Shown: in pieces, positions 35,581 through 45,986 of the stretch
Layout of the letters: every line of letters starts with the position of its first letter
How positions within the stretch are numbered: the first letter of the stretch is position 1
Assembly: GCA_038049695.1 (NCBI GenBank)
Contig: CP142458.1
Coordinates: forward strand, 40,393,501 to 40,457,500
Origin: Cinnamomum chago
Taxonomy: Eukaryota > Streptophyta > Magnoliopsida > Laurales > Lauraceae
Direction: 5' to 3'
DNA: 64,000 bases
The notes under the pieces: generated by a model
Database searches by the model: none
Told to the model about the DNA's origin: nothing
What the model saw: only the letters and a program-made list of their open reading frames with translations
Translations under genes and position numbers: made by a program

Positions 35581-37824
35581 GTAAATTTTTCATTGACATG
35601 GTATGGTAATGCTTTGAGGCTTATGTTGAAGGAATTAAGTTCCTGAATCCTAACTAAGCTTGGTCTCGTGACTCTGTAAAACTATTTCAAGGATAGGTCA
35701 TGTTATTCCTAATGTTTAATTATAATTGGCCATGTTTGATATGCTAGCCTATACCGTCCATCCATCAGGAACATGGCCCAAAGACATTGAATTTTGGTCT
35801 GTTAGATAGAGCATGAATGATGAACCACATTTAAAATATTGATATGAACTTTAGTGAGATAAACTAGTTGAATGATTTGCTATGAACTGTTGAATTTGAT
35901 GGAAATTCTGAGATTTCAGGATTTTTTCCCATTCAGCTCTAGTTTTTGACCTTTGAATTGAATTATATGATTTATTTCCAAAGTCAATTTTCATTGTACA
36001 ATTTTAAATATCTATTTTCTATTGCATTATATTTCTGAAATATTTTTCTAATAAAAGATCAATATGAACACTTTTAAATATTGAATTTACGAATTATATC
36101 ATGATATGCATCTAAGTGAATGGCGGGTGGTAAGATCCTCTAGTCGTCGACTATAAGCTGATGGGCCATTACACTATCTTTCCATTTGCAGGCCAACAAA
36201 TGAGCAGTTAGGATTGTCCCAGTTGTGACTTTAGAGAGCAAATGGATGCTAGGGATGATACATGTGCCTTGTATATGGTGATGGACCTTATGGAAGATAA
36301 ATATATGTGAGAGAACAAACATTTCTTTGGACTAAGTATTGAAACTTATGAACATTTTCTGGATTAAGGTAACTCATTGGTGTATAAATATACCAGTTTC
36401 TTTCCTCTGTTGACAGTGGGCATGGATCCCAATATGAATGTCTATTAGGATTGGAAGTTGTCATCATGAAATGTAAACCAAACAGAAGAAAACCAAATAG
36501 TCTTCTGTTTTCAGTCTTCTGTTTGCTTTCATTGGCTAGTTTCATCTTGTGCTAACGATACCTGCAGTCTCTCTACAACTACAATTAAGCCTCTAATACT
36601 CCATTTCGTACACCAGGAAAAAGTCCAACAACTCTGGGTCTCTTCCACTGGCACTATAGCGTTAGTCTCTTCTCAAAGGTGTGATATGCAATGCCAAAAT
36701 CATGACTAAAGCTTCAATCAACATTGACTGGAGTCCCAAGTCATACCCAAAACAGGGTTCAGATATCCAAGTTACCTGTGGTGAGAAAAGCAAACCCTTT
36801 ATCAGAAAATTCAATCCAATACCTCCAGACCATGGTTTCCTATGTTAATAAGCAATGAAGGTTTCTTCTCTTAATGCATTCAAACCTCCATAAATAACTT
36901 AAAAGAACCATTTTTTATATATTTTGTTCCCAACCAATTGAAGGGTAAGATGCATGAATGCTTTTATGTCACTCTTACCATATCCTTTCCAATTCTCAAA
37001 TCATTCCTTCAGGCCTCAAACTTCCCATAACTTCCCATAAGACAGGAAATCTCTTTGGTTTTTCTCTTTTTTTAAGTTTGGTCTACACAATGAAATTGAA
37101 GATAATTAATAAAAGACCAAACAGACCTCAACACCCATCATTGAAAGGAAAGGAAGGAGAAAACGGGAAAATGTTTTCCATAGGTGCCACACATTGTCCT
37201 CTGCAAGAACCCAGAAGGGAAGTAGAGAACAAGCACAAAAACAAGAAAACCCAGTACTCAAAATCACCTTGTACACCTCAAATAGCACCCAAAGCAAGAA
37301 ATCTGCAGACCCAAGAAGAAATGCCTAGGGGTTGTTTTATGATTTGTCTTTTTTCTTACTTGGAGAAAGAGTGGGGACAGATGATTATAATGGGGGAGTA
37401 TAATTATAAGGGCATGATATTGGTGTGAGTAAAAAAAATGCAGTGAGACTGAAAGATGCAAGGTTCTGTCCCAAGTTTGCTACAGGGGACCATGAATCAG
37501 ATTGCCATCCAAGAAAATGAATCTGAAACAGTTTCCTGGTTTTCTTAAAGTTGTTAACTTGTTATCGTCTAAATTATAGTTAGAAATGAGCTAGATACTT
37601 GTCTTTATTTTCTTATTTTCCCATTTTCGTGATGGAGTAATAGTAGAAACTTTTCTATACCTTTAAGAGTCTTAATTGTGTTGATACTTGATAGGTTATT
37701 CTGAATGCATTTTGGGCTATTTTCCCAACAAAAATTGTTCCATAACAAAAGATCAACAGGAAACTTGATTCATCTTTTCTAGGATAATTCCATGATGGCT
37801 GTTCCACTTCCAATTATAGACATT
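35581..37824. other. CACTA-C interior, no gene recognised
   Basis: AT-rich, intron-like DNA without a recognisable family on either strand. It probably includes flanking or intronic sequence of the captured genes. Confidence 0.45.
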
Positions 37825-37887
37825 ATGGGCCTACTCTGCAGCAGACAAAAACGATATAGTGAAGTTGATACTGAAGAAAATGTACAG
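37825..37887 (+). pseudogene. GPA1: First coding exon of heterotrimeric G-protein alpha subunit
   Basis: The 21-codon exon MGLLCSRQKRYSEVDTEENVQ matches the conserved N-terminus of plant G-alpha. It includes Gly2 and Cys5, the myristoylation and palmitoylation sites that anchor the protein to the plasma membrane. It ends in a GTAGAA donor. The exon that normally follows (the glutamate-rich helix leading to LLLLG) is not visible, but the next one, carrying the P-loop, occurs at 39617. Only a small part of the roughly 380-residue protein is present. Confidence 0.85.
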
Positions 37888-39616
37888 GTAGAAATTCTGC
37901 ATGTGTATCACTGTATACTGCCATTTTACATGTATATTTAACCCCTGATAAATATTTATCTTATTTATTGAAAATAAATGCAACAGTCAGTTTGAATAAT
38001 ATAATGTTTTTGTATTTTTTCCATTGGACATGGGACTCACTATATCAATGCCTAATTGTTTGAATGATTTGACAGAATGGATAGTCTGCCATTTTGTTTT
38101 GCAATTGGGGTGGCAATGACACTGGATATATCATTAGCAAAAAAATTACACTGGATATATCATTACTACGGATCTCTTTTCCCAAGTCAATATTGGAATT
38201 CATTGTTGATATGATTGGGATGGTAAGGGCAACCTAATGTTGTGATCGTTGGGCCGCCCCAAATGCAGAGTGGAATGGATAACCTTTCATTTTGTCAAGA
38301 GAAATAATCCCATGCTGTTGTCAGTATGGTGCCGACACCAGCTAATATCTATTTTCTTTGTCCTGAGGCCACCTTTGTGTGAACAAATATGTTCATATTA
38401 AACGGGCCCCCTTTTATTGTAACTATCTCAAATTTCACTCCAAATGGAGTGCAACACACTATTGGATTGGTTACGAGTGGAAACCGTAACTACTTATTTC
38501 ACACTAATTATTTTTATTTTTTATGATGAACTATGTATTTCATACAAGATCAATAAAATGGTTCAGATCTCTTATATTGAAGCATGGTAGCTCAAAAGGT
38601 AACATAGGGCCATTAGGTTTGGGGGTCATCAAGAGTGATCAAGGAGCTGTAGCGTTATCTTTCTCTGGATCAGTAGGTTTGGTGATTCTAATAGAGCAGA
38701 AATCATGGCAATAGTTTCTATAGGCTACTAAAACATATGCTTACATGTACTTGGTATTTACAAACTGATGTACTGGCATATTAAGCTTCTTGAGGTGGCT
38801 GCTCAAATCGATGCATAGTCTAATGCATGTTATTCAATGATGAGTCAAGAACTTAAGATTTTACAAAACATGAAGCCAGTTCTGTTTTGAATGAGAAGTT
38901 GATTATTGTTTATTTGTTGCCGCACGGCTACTTCAATTTTTGTTAAGACTTTCTCATTGCTAGCCAAGGAGTTTTCAGATGCCACTGCTAAATGGTTTCA
39001 TTTCGATGTACTTTGAGTGTACTAGCTATGGAAACCCTTGCCCTGCAAGCTTTTGGATGTAAATGTAATGATGTCGAGTTACTGGTGGTTTTCTTAGTTT
39101 CTATGCTAGCCCGTGTCTGCTACAAGGCAGACAGAGACATTTCATGATAGGGATTGTTTGCATCTTTTGTGCAATTCCTGCTGTTGATGTAAGGAACTAA
39201 TTTAATTTCAGTGCCATAACTCTTATTCACATGGATACTCTTCTAGTGTGTTCTGTTCTAGATGTGATGCAAGAGGGAGAAATTCATAGGCATTCTTTTA
39301 GTATCCAACCAAACTCGTCCTTGAACTTGATTTACTTTTTGCTCTCTTCGTGACATCAAGTAAAACTGTAAAAGCAATATTTTTCTTTCACATTCTCGAT
39401 GATAGGTTCCTGGTATTATGTTAAGGGCTGGCAATTGCTTCTGGTTTTTTGTTAATATTCATTTGCCATTTTGCATTACCCTGCGTGTACTTTTGGATGT
39501 CTAGGCATGTTTTCTAGGTGTTTTAGGATTCCAATTTAGATCCTGGTTTCATCTGTTTCTTTGAGAACTTTCCTTGGGATTCTCTTAATGTTGGGTAGCC
39601 TATCTTCTGTTTCAAG

Positions 39617-39654
39617 GCGCAGGAGAGTCTGGGAAGTCTACAATCTTTAAGCAG
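39617..39654 (+). pseudogene. GPA1: G-protein alpha P-loop exon
   Basis: The exon encodes AGESGKSTIFKQ, the GTP-binding P-loop (G1 box) of G-alpha, with a CAAG acceptor and a GTCAGT donor. It lies about 1.7 kb downstream of the GPA1-type first exon in the same orientation, so the two are pieces of one captured gene. The remaining G boxes and the helical domain are absent. Confidence 0.85.
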
Positions 39655-40001
39655 GTCAGTTCAGATGGACAAGTTCTTCTTACTTCCTCTCTTAAATTTC
39701 TGCTTCGATTTTAATCTCTATCTTCTCACGAAAATGCATCCGGGTGCAGAAATTAACCAACGTATTGCGAGGATTTCAGCCCATCTCTGTCCTCAAAATC
39801 TCTAGGTTTAGATTTCGCCTTTTGATTCTCATGGTTCTCGTATTTTATCTGTTAATTTCGACTGTTGAATTTGCTGAATTCTCAGTGTTTCTGGGTTATT
39901 TTCTTTGTTTTAATCATGGGTTTTCTCCCCCTTTTGCTAAGATAATGAGTTTCAACTGAGTTTGAGGTGCCTAAAGGGTGTTGGATTTAAGTTGCAGTGA
40001 C

Positions 40002-40139
40002 ATTAGGTACTTGCCAAATTCAATAGACAAGTTGAAACATCTTAGGTACCTTGACATCTCATGGACATCAATTGAAGAACTACCTGAGTCCATTTGCAAC
40101 TTACACAGCTTGAATTTAGTTAAAACTTTGAGGCCTCGT
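40002..40139 (+). pseudogene. Leucine-rich-repeat fragment of an NLR disease-resistance gene
   Basis: The translation reads RYLPNSIDKLKHLRYLDISW then TSIEELPESICNLHSLN, two leucine-rich repeats of the kind that follow the NB-ARC domain in plant intracellular immune receptors. No P-loop, MHD motif or further repeats are present. The frame runs into unrelated sequence after KTLRP. It is a short captured or decayed fragment. Confidence 0.8.
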
Positions 40140-42065
40140 CAATCTTAGGACAAGTCTTTGTATGTTTTGTTGCGAAAGATCAACCTATGCCAAATTTAGA
40201 CAACCAAATCCCCATCCAAGTCGTATGAGATTTTCTAACCTCAACTTTTAAAACATAATGAGAGAAAAGAACTGCACTATGTCTACCACTTAAGAAAAAA
40301 AGTCCCTTTATTAAATGAAATAGCTTATTTGATTAAAACAATTGGTTTCCTTTTGCAAAATTGTCTGACATGGTACTTGCATCCATTCTAGTAAATCCAA
40401 AGCAATACCATTTTGATCAGTTTAAACTTATGGGCATCTGATGTTGCTTTCATTAACTATTTCATAAGAAAGGAATAACTCTCTCTCTCTCTCTGTGTCT
40501 CTCTCTAAACATAATCTACAGAAGTTCTCCCACATAGGAACAACCTACAAGCAAATTGGGTTTGCTCTCTCGACCATTTGTGCTTGGTTAGCGTGACAGG
40601 ACTAAGGTAATGCTCATCAACTTGAGTGATGCTAGAAATGAATATGATAGTTCCTTCATCATATCCTATTTGTAGAACTTCTTGTCACTCCTTAATTTGA
40701 AACCAAATTAGTGGATCTTTTTGTATAGAGTCTTTCAAAGAAGTTTGATATTCGATTTGTATTGATTTCTCTGCTGGTAGCTTTATCTTCTTATATCCTA
40801 CAAAAAGTAGCTCATCTCATCTGATCATTTTTTTATTTTTATTTTGTTTTTGTAAACTGTTTTTTTCTCAAGTCATGTTCAGATTCCATTCGTGCTAAAA
40901 AAATTGAATTGCTCATTCAATCTACGCAATTGGATCTTTTCCTCGACTTAGAAAAAAATGACTTATTCTATTTTCCTACCATCAATTTCAGTGTATGCTT
41001 TATCCACAGTGGATGATAAGGTTGTCAGCAGCATCTAAGTTTGATGAATGTTATGGAGCCAACAATTACTGTATAAATGTTATAGAAATCATGCAACTAA
41101 GCATAGTGGCATAACTTTCCTTCCTTCAATAAGTAGGATAATGTTTCCCTGCTCAACTATCCAATTCAAGTCACAGTTGTATGCTTACTGTGAGATTGCT
41201 TTCTGAAAAGGATTAAGCCATGGTGTCATTGTATTTTAACTAGCTGGAAATCAGGTGCTGTAACATAAAATTCTTTCACCCTGAAAAGCAGATGACATGT
41301 TGTTCATATGTGGTCCACCTCTTTGGCTGTGATCAGTGTACCCTCTTCACACCCACCCTCAGGCCCATTTTGACACTCATCTGATCTTCCCTTGCCGTTG
41401 GATAGGTTCAAAAAGAAAAAAAAGGAAAAAGGGAAAAAAAAGAAGAAAGAAACGGAGAAGAAAAAAGGAGGGAAAAAACCATTGGATTGTTTCACAGAGA
41501 GAGAAGGAAAAGTGTAGTTAAGAGACCGGAGAAGAAGGAAAAAAGAAAGAGAAAGAAAAAAAGAAAAAGAAAAAGAACAATCTATTGGGATCGTATTTGT
41601 GTAACCTTATCCAGGGCAGGGAGAAATGATCTAGGTGGCCCTTACACGCTGTTCTGATACATTATGCGGTCTGCTCCTAGGAGAAAATCTTTTCATAAAA
41701 ACATAGCTGATAATGTGGGCGTGGTGATTTGTTACTGAGATAAGCAGGTCATGCATGGCCTGGTGCTCTTATCAGTGATAGTTTGATTTCAGGTTCTTTT
41801 ACTCCAGGGTTATGGTTGAATAACTAGCTACACATCCACAGCGCAATATATGGATATGGTTTGGTTTTTTTGGCTGATTCTCTTTATTAGTATAGGGCCC
41901 TCCCCTCCCATGGTGCACTGAATCCTGACTAGGAAAAGTAGAGCGAAGGGCTGGGTGGTCTATGTGAGTCGCAACAGTTGTATGCTTACTGTGAGATTAC
42001 TTTCTGAAATGGATTAAGTCATGGTGTCATACTGCAAAAGATGACACACCTACAGGCTGAGTCAA
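40140..42065. other. CACTA-C interior, no gene recognised
   Basis: No protein family recognised. It contains a (CT)n tract near 40482-40507 and a purine-rich A/G tract at 41407-41580. Confidence 0.45.
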
Positions 42066-42391
42066 ATGGTTCGCTTGTACATGCTCTTCCTTGACATCAA
42101 ATCTTACAGTGGTTGGGTGGGGATTGAAGAGAATAATGATAACAGAGGCTGGGGATTGGAGGCTCTGGTGGAGGACATGAGGGGGAAATTTGAAGGGTTG
42201 GAGGATGTTTATGTGTGGCACGCACTGTGTGGGGTGTGGGGAGGGGTGAGGCCTGGGACCATGGAGAGGCATTGTGATGCCCCAGGAGTCCCACATCGAC
42301 TATAGAGAGGAAAGTGAATGGGTTATATGTAAAGTTTACACCCTTACCTTGCATGAGGCCTTTTAAAACCGTGCGGCCCCGGAAAAACGTA

Positions 42392-42456
42392 AAAACTCCG
42401 AGGTTAAGCGTGCTCGGGCGGGAGCAGTACTAGGATGGGTGACCTCCTGGGAAGTC
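42392..42456 (+). promoter_or_regulatory. 5S rRNA-derived pol III control region in Cassandra LTR 1
   Basis: AACTCCGAGGTTAAGCGTGC and TACTAGGATGGGTGACCTCC match the 5S rRNA 3' two-thirds, including the A box and C box of the internal control region. The 5' third of 5S rRNA is degenerate, so this is not a functional 5S gene. Confidence 0.88.
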
Positions 42457-42798
42457 CCCGCGCGTGCACGCGGGCCAAAGCGGACAATATCATGCATGTG
42501 TGAAGGGTGGGGCGTTACAAATGGTATCAGAGCCGACTCTCGACTAGTTCGAGTGTGGGTCCCCTGCCGTGGTCTGGTGCAAGTGGGCGGGTCTCCATGT
42601 GGGCGGGCCAAGAGGGCTGACAGGCTACAGGGACTGGCAGGCTACTGCACAGGGACGTGCAGCCCTAAGGGGGGTGGAATGTGATGCCCCAGGAGTCCCA
42701 CATCGACTATAGAGAGGAAAGTGAATGGGTTATATGTAAAGTTTACACCCTTACCTTGCATGAGGCCTTTTAAAACCGTGCGGCCCCGGAAAAACGTA

Positions 42799-42863
42799 AA
42801 AACTCCGAGGTTAAGCGTGCTCGGGCGGGAGCAGTACTAGGATGGGTGACCTCCTGGGAAGTC
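42799..42863 (+). promoter_or_regulatory. 5S rRNA-derived pol III control region in Cassandra LTR 2
   Basis: This is an exact copy of the 5S-like block of LTR 1, 407 bp downstream, with A-box and C-box sequences intact. Confidence 0.88.
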
Positions 42864-43244
42864 CCCGCGCGTGCACGCGGGCCAAAGCGGACAATATCAT
42901 GCATGTGTGAAGGGTGGGGCGTTACAGGCATCATCTGAAAGCTAATGTTGTGGAGGCGAAGATGGCTCTTGGTTTGGAGAGGACTATGCATTTTTTGGCA
43001 GTGGTGATGGTGGAGAAGGGAGGGATTGGGCTGGTAGATCCAGGTCAAGCTGTTGATTTGTATGAGGGCATGCATTCCTATCTTGCCAAAGCTGGTATTA
43101 CTGGTGTTAAAGTGGATGTGATTCATGTAAGTTCTTCATTCATTCTCCATCATCAACTTTGTAACTCATCATCATCAACCATCAAGAATCACAAATTCCA
43201 TCACCAATTATTACTATTACTATTACTATTACTACTACTACTAC

Positions 43245-44101
43245 TACAAATTCCATCATGCGGAGCGTAATTATATAATGCATACATATTGGATTCCTGA
43301 AGGACCTTCCATGCTTCCTTCTAATGCTTCACATCAAGTTGAGGTGGGAGGATTTGTGATCAATGAAAAAAATGAGGTTTGCCCATAGTTTATTATGGAA
43401 AAACAACATAAATATGTGCTTATCATTGCATGAATTATCCCTGAGAAAGTAGTACTTCGTGGTGAAAGTATATTTTTTTCGTTATTATGGAGAAAGCGAT
43501 ACTGGCTCACTACGAAGAAAGTTAAACTCACTATTTTCTTTTGAAGCTTCCATAGAAGTTTTTAGAAAACAAATTTTGCATCAGGCATTCTCAGAATAGC
43601 ATGGAAAAAACACATTAATTGTATACAGTTACCTTAGCATTAGTTCGAAACCCGAATCTTCTGAAGCATGATAGTTTTTAATGCAATTGCTACCAATGAA
43701 CTTTTGTAGGTTCTTGTGGTGCAAGAGAAGCACTGTGCCTCAGCATTTGTAGGGGAGTGGAAATTGCCCACTGGTTTCATCGTCGAGGTACTTAATTTCA
43801 CTGCTAGTGTCACATTGAAAAACCTATACAATTTGCTTGGAACATTGCAATTAATTTGTTTGTTGGTTGCTAGTCTGAGGAGATCTTTGAGGGAGCTGTT
43901 AGAGAAGTTAAGGAGGAAACCGGGGTAAGAGAAAACAACATTTTTACTCTTTTCCTTCTTTGTTTTGTCTAATTCTATAGTGTTTCCCTTTTCTCATAGA
44001 CCAGTTTAATATGATTATGCTTAAGAAATTCATGCATTTTAACTATGCTTCTGGTTGACAATGCAGATTGACACAGAATTTATGGACCTGATTGCTTTTA
44101 G
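43245..44101 (+). pseudogene. Nudix hydrolase (plant NUDT2/7/10-like), four exons
   Basis: Exon 1 (43245-43376) encodes HAERNYIMHTYWIPEGPSML and VGGFVINEKNE. Exon 2 (43710-43787) encodes VLVVQEKHCASAFVGEWKLP. Exon 3 (43874-43924) encodes EEIFEGAVREVKEETG, the second half of the Nudix box REVxEExG. Exon 4 (44067-44101) encodes DTEFMDLIAFR. All have AG and GT splice borders. These cytosolic enzymes hydrolyse ADP-ribose or NADH-type nucleoside diphosphates. The N-terminal domain and the C-terminal third are absent. It sits in the same orientation just downstream of the raffinose-synthase exon, separated by a (TTA/CTA)n microsatellite. It is well preserved, so capture was fairly recent, but incomplete. 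Confidence 0.88.
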
Positions 44102-45224
44102 GTAACATTTAATTACCATGTTAATCCATTATTTTTATGCTTGTTTGGTTTTACTCAGTTTTTTATTGAACTTAATGAATATCAAAATGGCATTTTAAGA
44201 GAGACGCTGAGATGCTTGATATCATATTCCTTGTTCGTGTTCACTAGATGATAAAGTTTGGATGTTCTTTAATAGTTTTAGCATTAAATGAATATATCTT
44301 TTATATGTTGGGTTGTAATGGCAGGAGGTCATGCAGTATCATCCCATTCAGATGGCTTACAAGGTTGCTCAGAGGCTGGTATGCTTGAAGTACTCTAACC
44401 AGGATGAGGATGGTGTCCGACAAGCCTTGCAGAGTAAAGGAGAGTTACAAAGAAGGAATACTTAATAGTTGATGGCCTGTAGGAAAGAAGAGCACGTCCA
44501 TATCAAACAAAACTAGAGAATGGGGGTGATCAGTCCTGTTGGTGTATTCCATGCTTCAATGTCTATTCTCTATTGTGCTTATTAGATTGGTTAAATTGAT
44601 GTAGCATGTTGCACTTTCACTTTATTTTTATAGCCTCTTGCTTATTAGATTGGTTAAATTCTCAATTAACAAAGCAGCAATCATATGTTGGTTTTGATCT
44701 TTTTCTTTCTTCTTCAGCTATAATGCTTTGATCTATTTTATTCTATTTACTGAACATGGGTTTTTAAGGAAATCTTAAGTGCAAGCATTGAGTAATGGGA
44801 GATATAAAAGTGTGGCATCGGGCCATTGTTAACTCTAGTAATGAGAGAATTTCAGTGGGGTCGCTCCTCTGTCCTGCAAATGATGCAGTTATTGCTCCCG
44901 TAAAGGAGTTGACTAGCGAAGAATCTCCAGCAATCTACAGGAAATCCTGTTAATGTGGGATTTTCCTTGGTGCCAATATATGAATAACCTGTGTTACATT
45001 AAGTAGTTTGGTTTTATAAAGTGGGTGCCATTTGCAGGCCTTAATAAATTAAAAAAAAAAAACATCAATGCAAGCACATAGCAGGAGACTCCAAGTCAGT
45101 TATTAGACACAGTATTTATGCCCGGATCCCTCTCTTATTCAGGAGCATGAAAGTAGGTTTGTTCCCACATTCCTAAGGCTTTAGCCATGTTCAGACAAAA
45201 TGGGAGATAAATGCGTCTTTATGT
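44102..45224. other. CACTA-C interior downstream of Nudix exons
   Basis: No known family. An exon-like stretch near 44325-44470 (translation includes MQYHPIQMAYKVAQRLV) follows an intron-like acceptor, but I cannot identify it and it does not continue the Nudix fold. Confidence 0.4.
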
Positions 45225-45551
45225 TTTCAGCAGCAGTTTGTGAAGTGTGCTGCTATAAGTTACAGTAGCAGTTTGTGATGTGTGCTACTACAATCCACTG
45301 CTAACTTGTAGCAACAGTTTGTGATGTCTGCTACTATAAGTTACAGTAATAATTAGTGGCTGTTTATAACCACCACTATTGATATTTTTTTTTGCAGCAG
45401 TCCCTATTCCGCTGCAAATACAATCAGCGATGGGATTTTCTACGACAAAAGTGGCAGCAGACATTTTTCCTCCGCAAAAGGTATTAGCGGCGGTTTTCAT
45501 ACATGTAGCGGCGGTTTTTATCGGCCGCTAAATGTAATTTTTCTTGTAGTG
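45225..45551. repeat. Right subterminal repeats and terminus of CACTA-C
   Basis: Repeated AGCAGTTTGTGATGTGTGCTACTA-type units (core GCAGTTTGTGATGT) are followed by TAGCGGCGGTTTT copies and the terminal TTTTTCTTGTAGTG. The AGCGGCGG motif matches the inverse-oriented repeat at the left end. Confidence 0.8.
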
Positions 45552-45986
45552 TCCTCCGGATCCGAAACATTGATTTGTTTCTGATCTAAGTTATTTTGAG
45601 ACAAATAGTAGAATAACAGCATGATGGGTTAATTATCTTTCTTAGTGGATTCTGGATGCTCTGATCTGTTTTATATATTTGATTGGTTTGTGTTTCTGAA
45701 TTTTTCTAGTTTTTCTTAGATCTCAGTTATTTATTAATCTTTGATTTAAAAAAAATCAGATTTTTAAATTTTAACTTAGTAGTGCTCCTTGTGGGATCGA
45801 CCTGTAATTGCCACTATCTCAACAAGATAACTGTGCACTTGCAGTAATTTTAATGGATTGATTTAATTCACATCAGCTGTCTCTGGTGGTACTAATTATA
45901 TTGATATGAAGAAACTAGATTAAGTTTATTAATTTATCAATATGTAGCTAGATTCATATCTAATACAAAACTATTTCAAATGACAG

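Larger units (their letters stand above)
42273..42926 (+). mobile_element. Cassandra TRIM retrotransposon, complete, identical LTRs
   Basis: This is a 654-bp element with two 247-bp LTRs (42273-42519 and 42680-42926) that I read as identical. It has TSD GGCAT on both sides (42268-42272, 42927-42931). A tRNA-Met-type primer site TGGTATCAGAGC starts two bases after LTR 1 (42522-42533), and a purine tract AAGGGGGGTGGAA lies before LTR 2. LTRs contain 5S rRNA-derived sequence, the hallmark of Cassandra. It encodes no protein and depends on other elements for mobility. The identical LTRs indicate very recent insertion. Confidence 0.95.
42066..43126 (+). pseudogene. Raffinose-synthase-family (alkaline alpha-galactosidase) exon, split by Cassandra
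   Basis: Left part (42066-42272): ENNDNRGWGLEALVEDMRGK and VYVWHALCGVWGGVRPG. Right part (42932-43126): KANVVEAKMALGLERTM, GGIGLVDPGQAVDLYEGMHS and ITGVKVDVIH, ending at a GTAAGT donor. These blocks are diagnostic of GH36-type raffinose/stachyose synthases, which transfer galactose from galactinol to sucrose, and KVDVIH holds a catalytic-region Asp. The Cassandra element lies exactly between the parts with a GGCAT duplication. Upstream exons and the C-terminal half are missing. The exon donor now lies upstream of Nudix exons. Confidence 0.85.
33038..45551. mobile_element. CACTA-C: complete 12,514-bp gene-carrying CACTA transposon, TSD TCC
   Basis: The left terminus is CACTACAAGAAAA (33038) and the right terminus TTTTTCTTGTAGTG (ends 45551), flanked by TCC at 33035-33037 and 45552-45554. 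The intact LTR at 14615-16603 shows the pre-insertion site with a single TCC. Subterminal repeats with TAGCAGCGGAA and TAGCGGCGGTTTT motifs lie inside both ends. No TNP2 or Transposase_24 sequence is present inside, so it is non-autonomous. It carries partial copies of at least five host genes with exon-intron structure retained, hence a Pack-CACTA. A young Cassandra element is nested at 42273-42926. Confidence 0.9.
31400..45875 (+). repeat. 3' LTR of Athila-A, split by CACTA-C
   Basis: LTR sequence runs 31400-33037 (from TGTTGAGTTCATG) and resumes at 45555-45875 (to TTAATTCACATCA). The interruption is the 12.5-kb CACTA-C plus its duplicated TCC. The two parts together match the intact LTR at 14615-16603 (minus strand) nearly base for base. 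The five bases after it, GCTGT, match the GTTGT before the other LTR with one transition. Confidence 0.88.

Noticed and set aside
41300..41580. Lys/Arg-rich open frames in a purine tract
   Set aside because: Low-complexity A/G sequence, no homology.
42392..42456. A functional 5S rRNA gene
   Set aside because: The 5' third of 5S is degenerate, the unit sits in an LTR duplicated 407 bp away, and PBS and TSD identify Cassandra.
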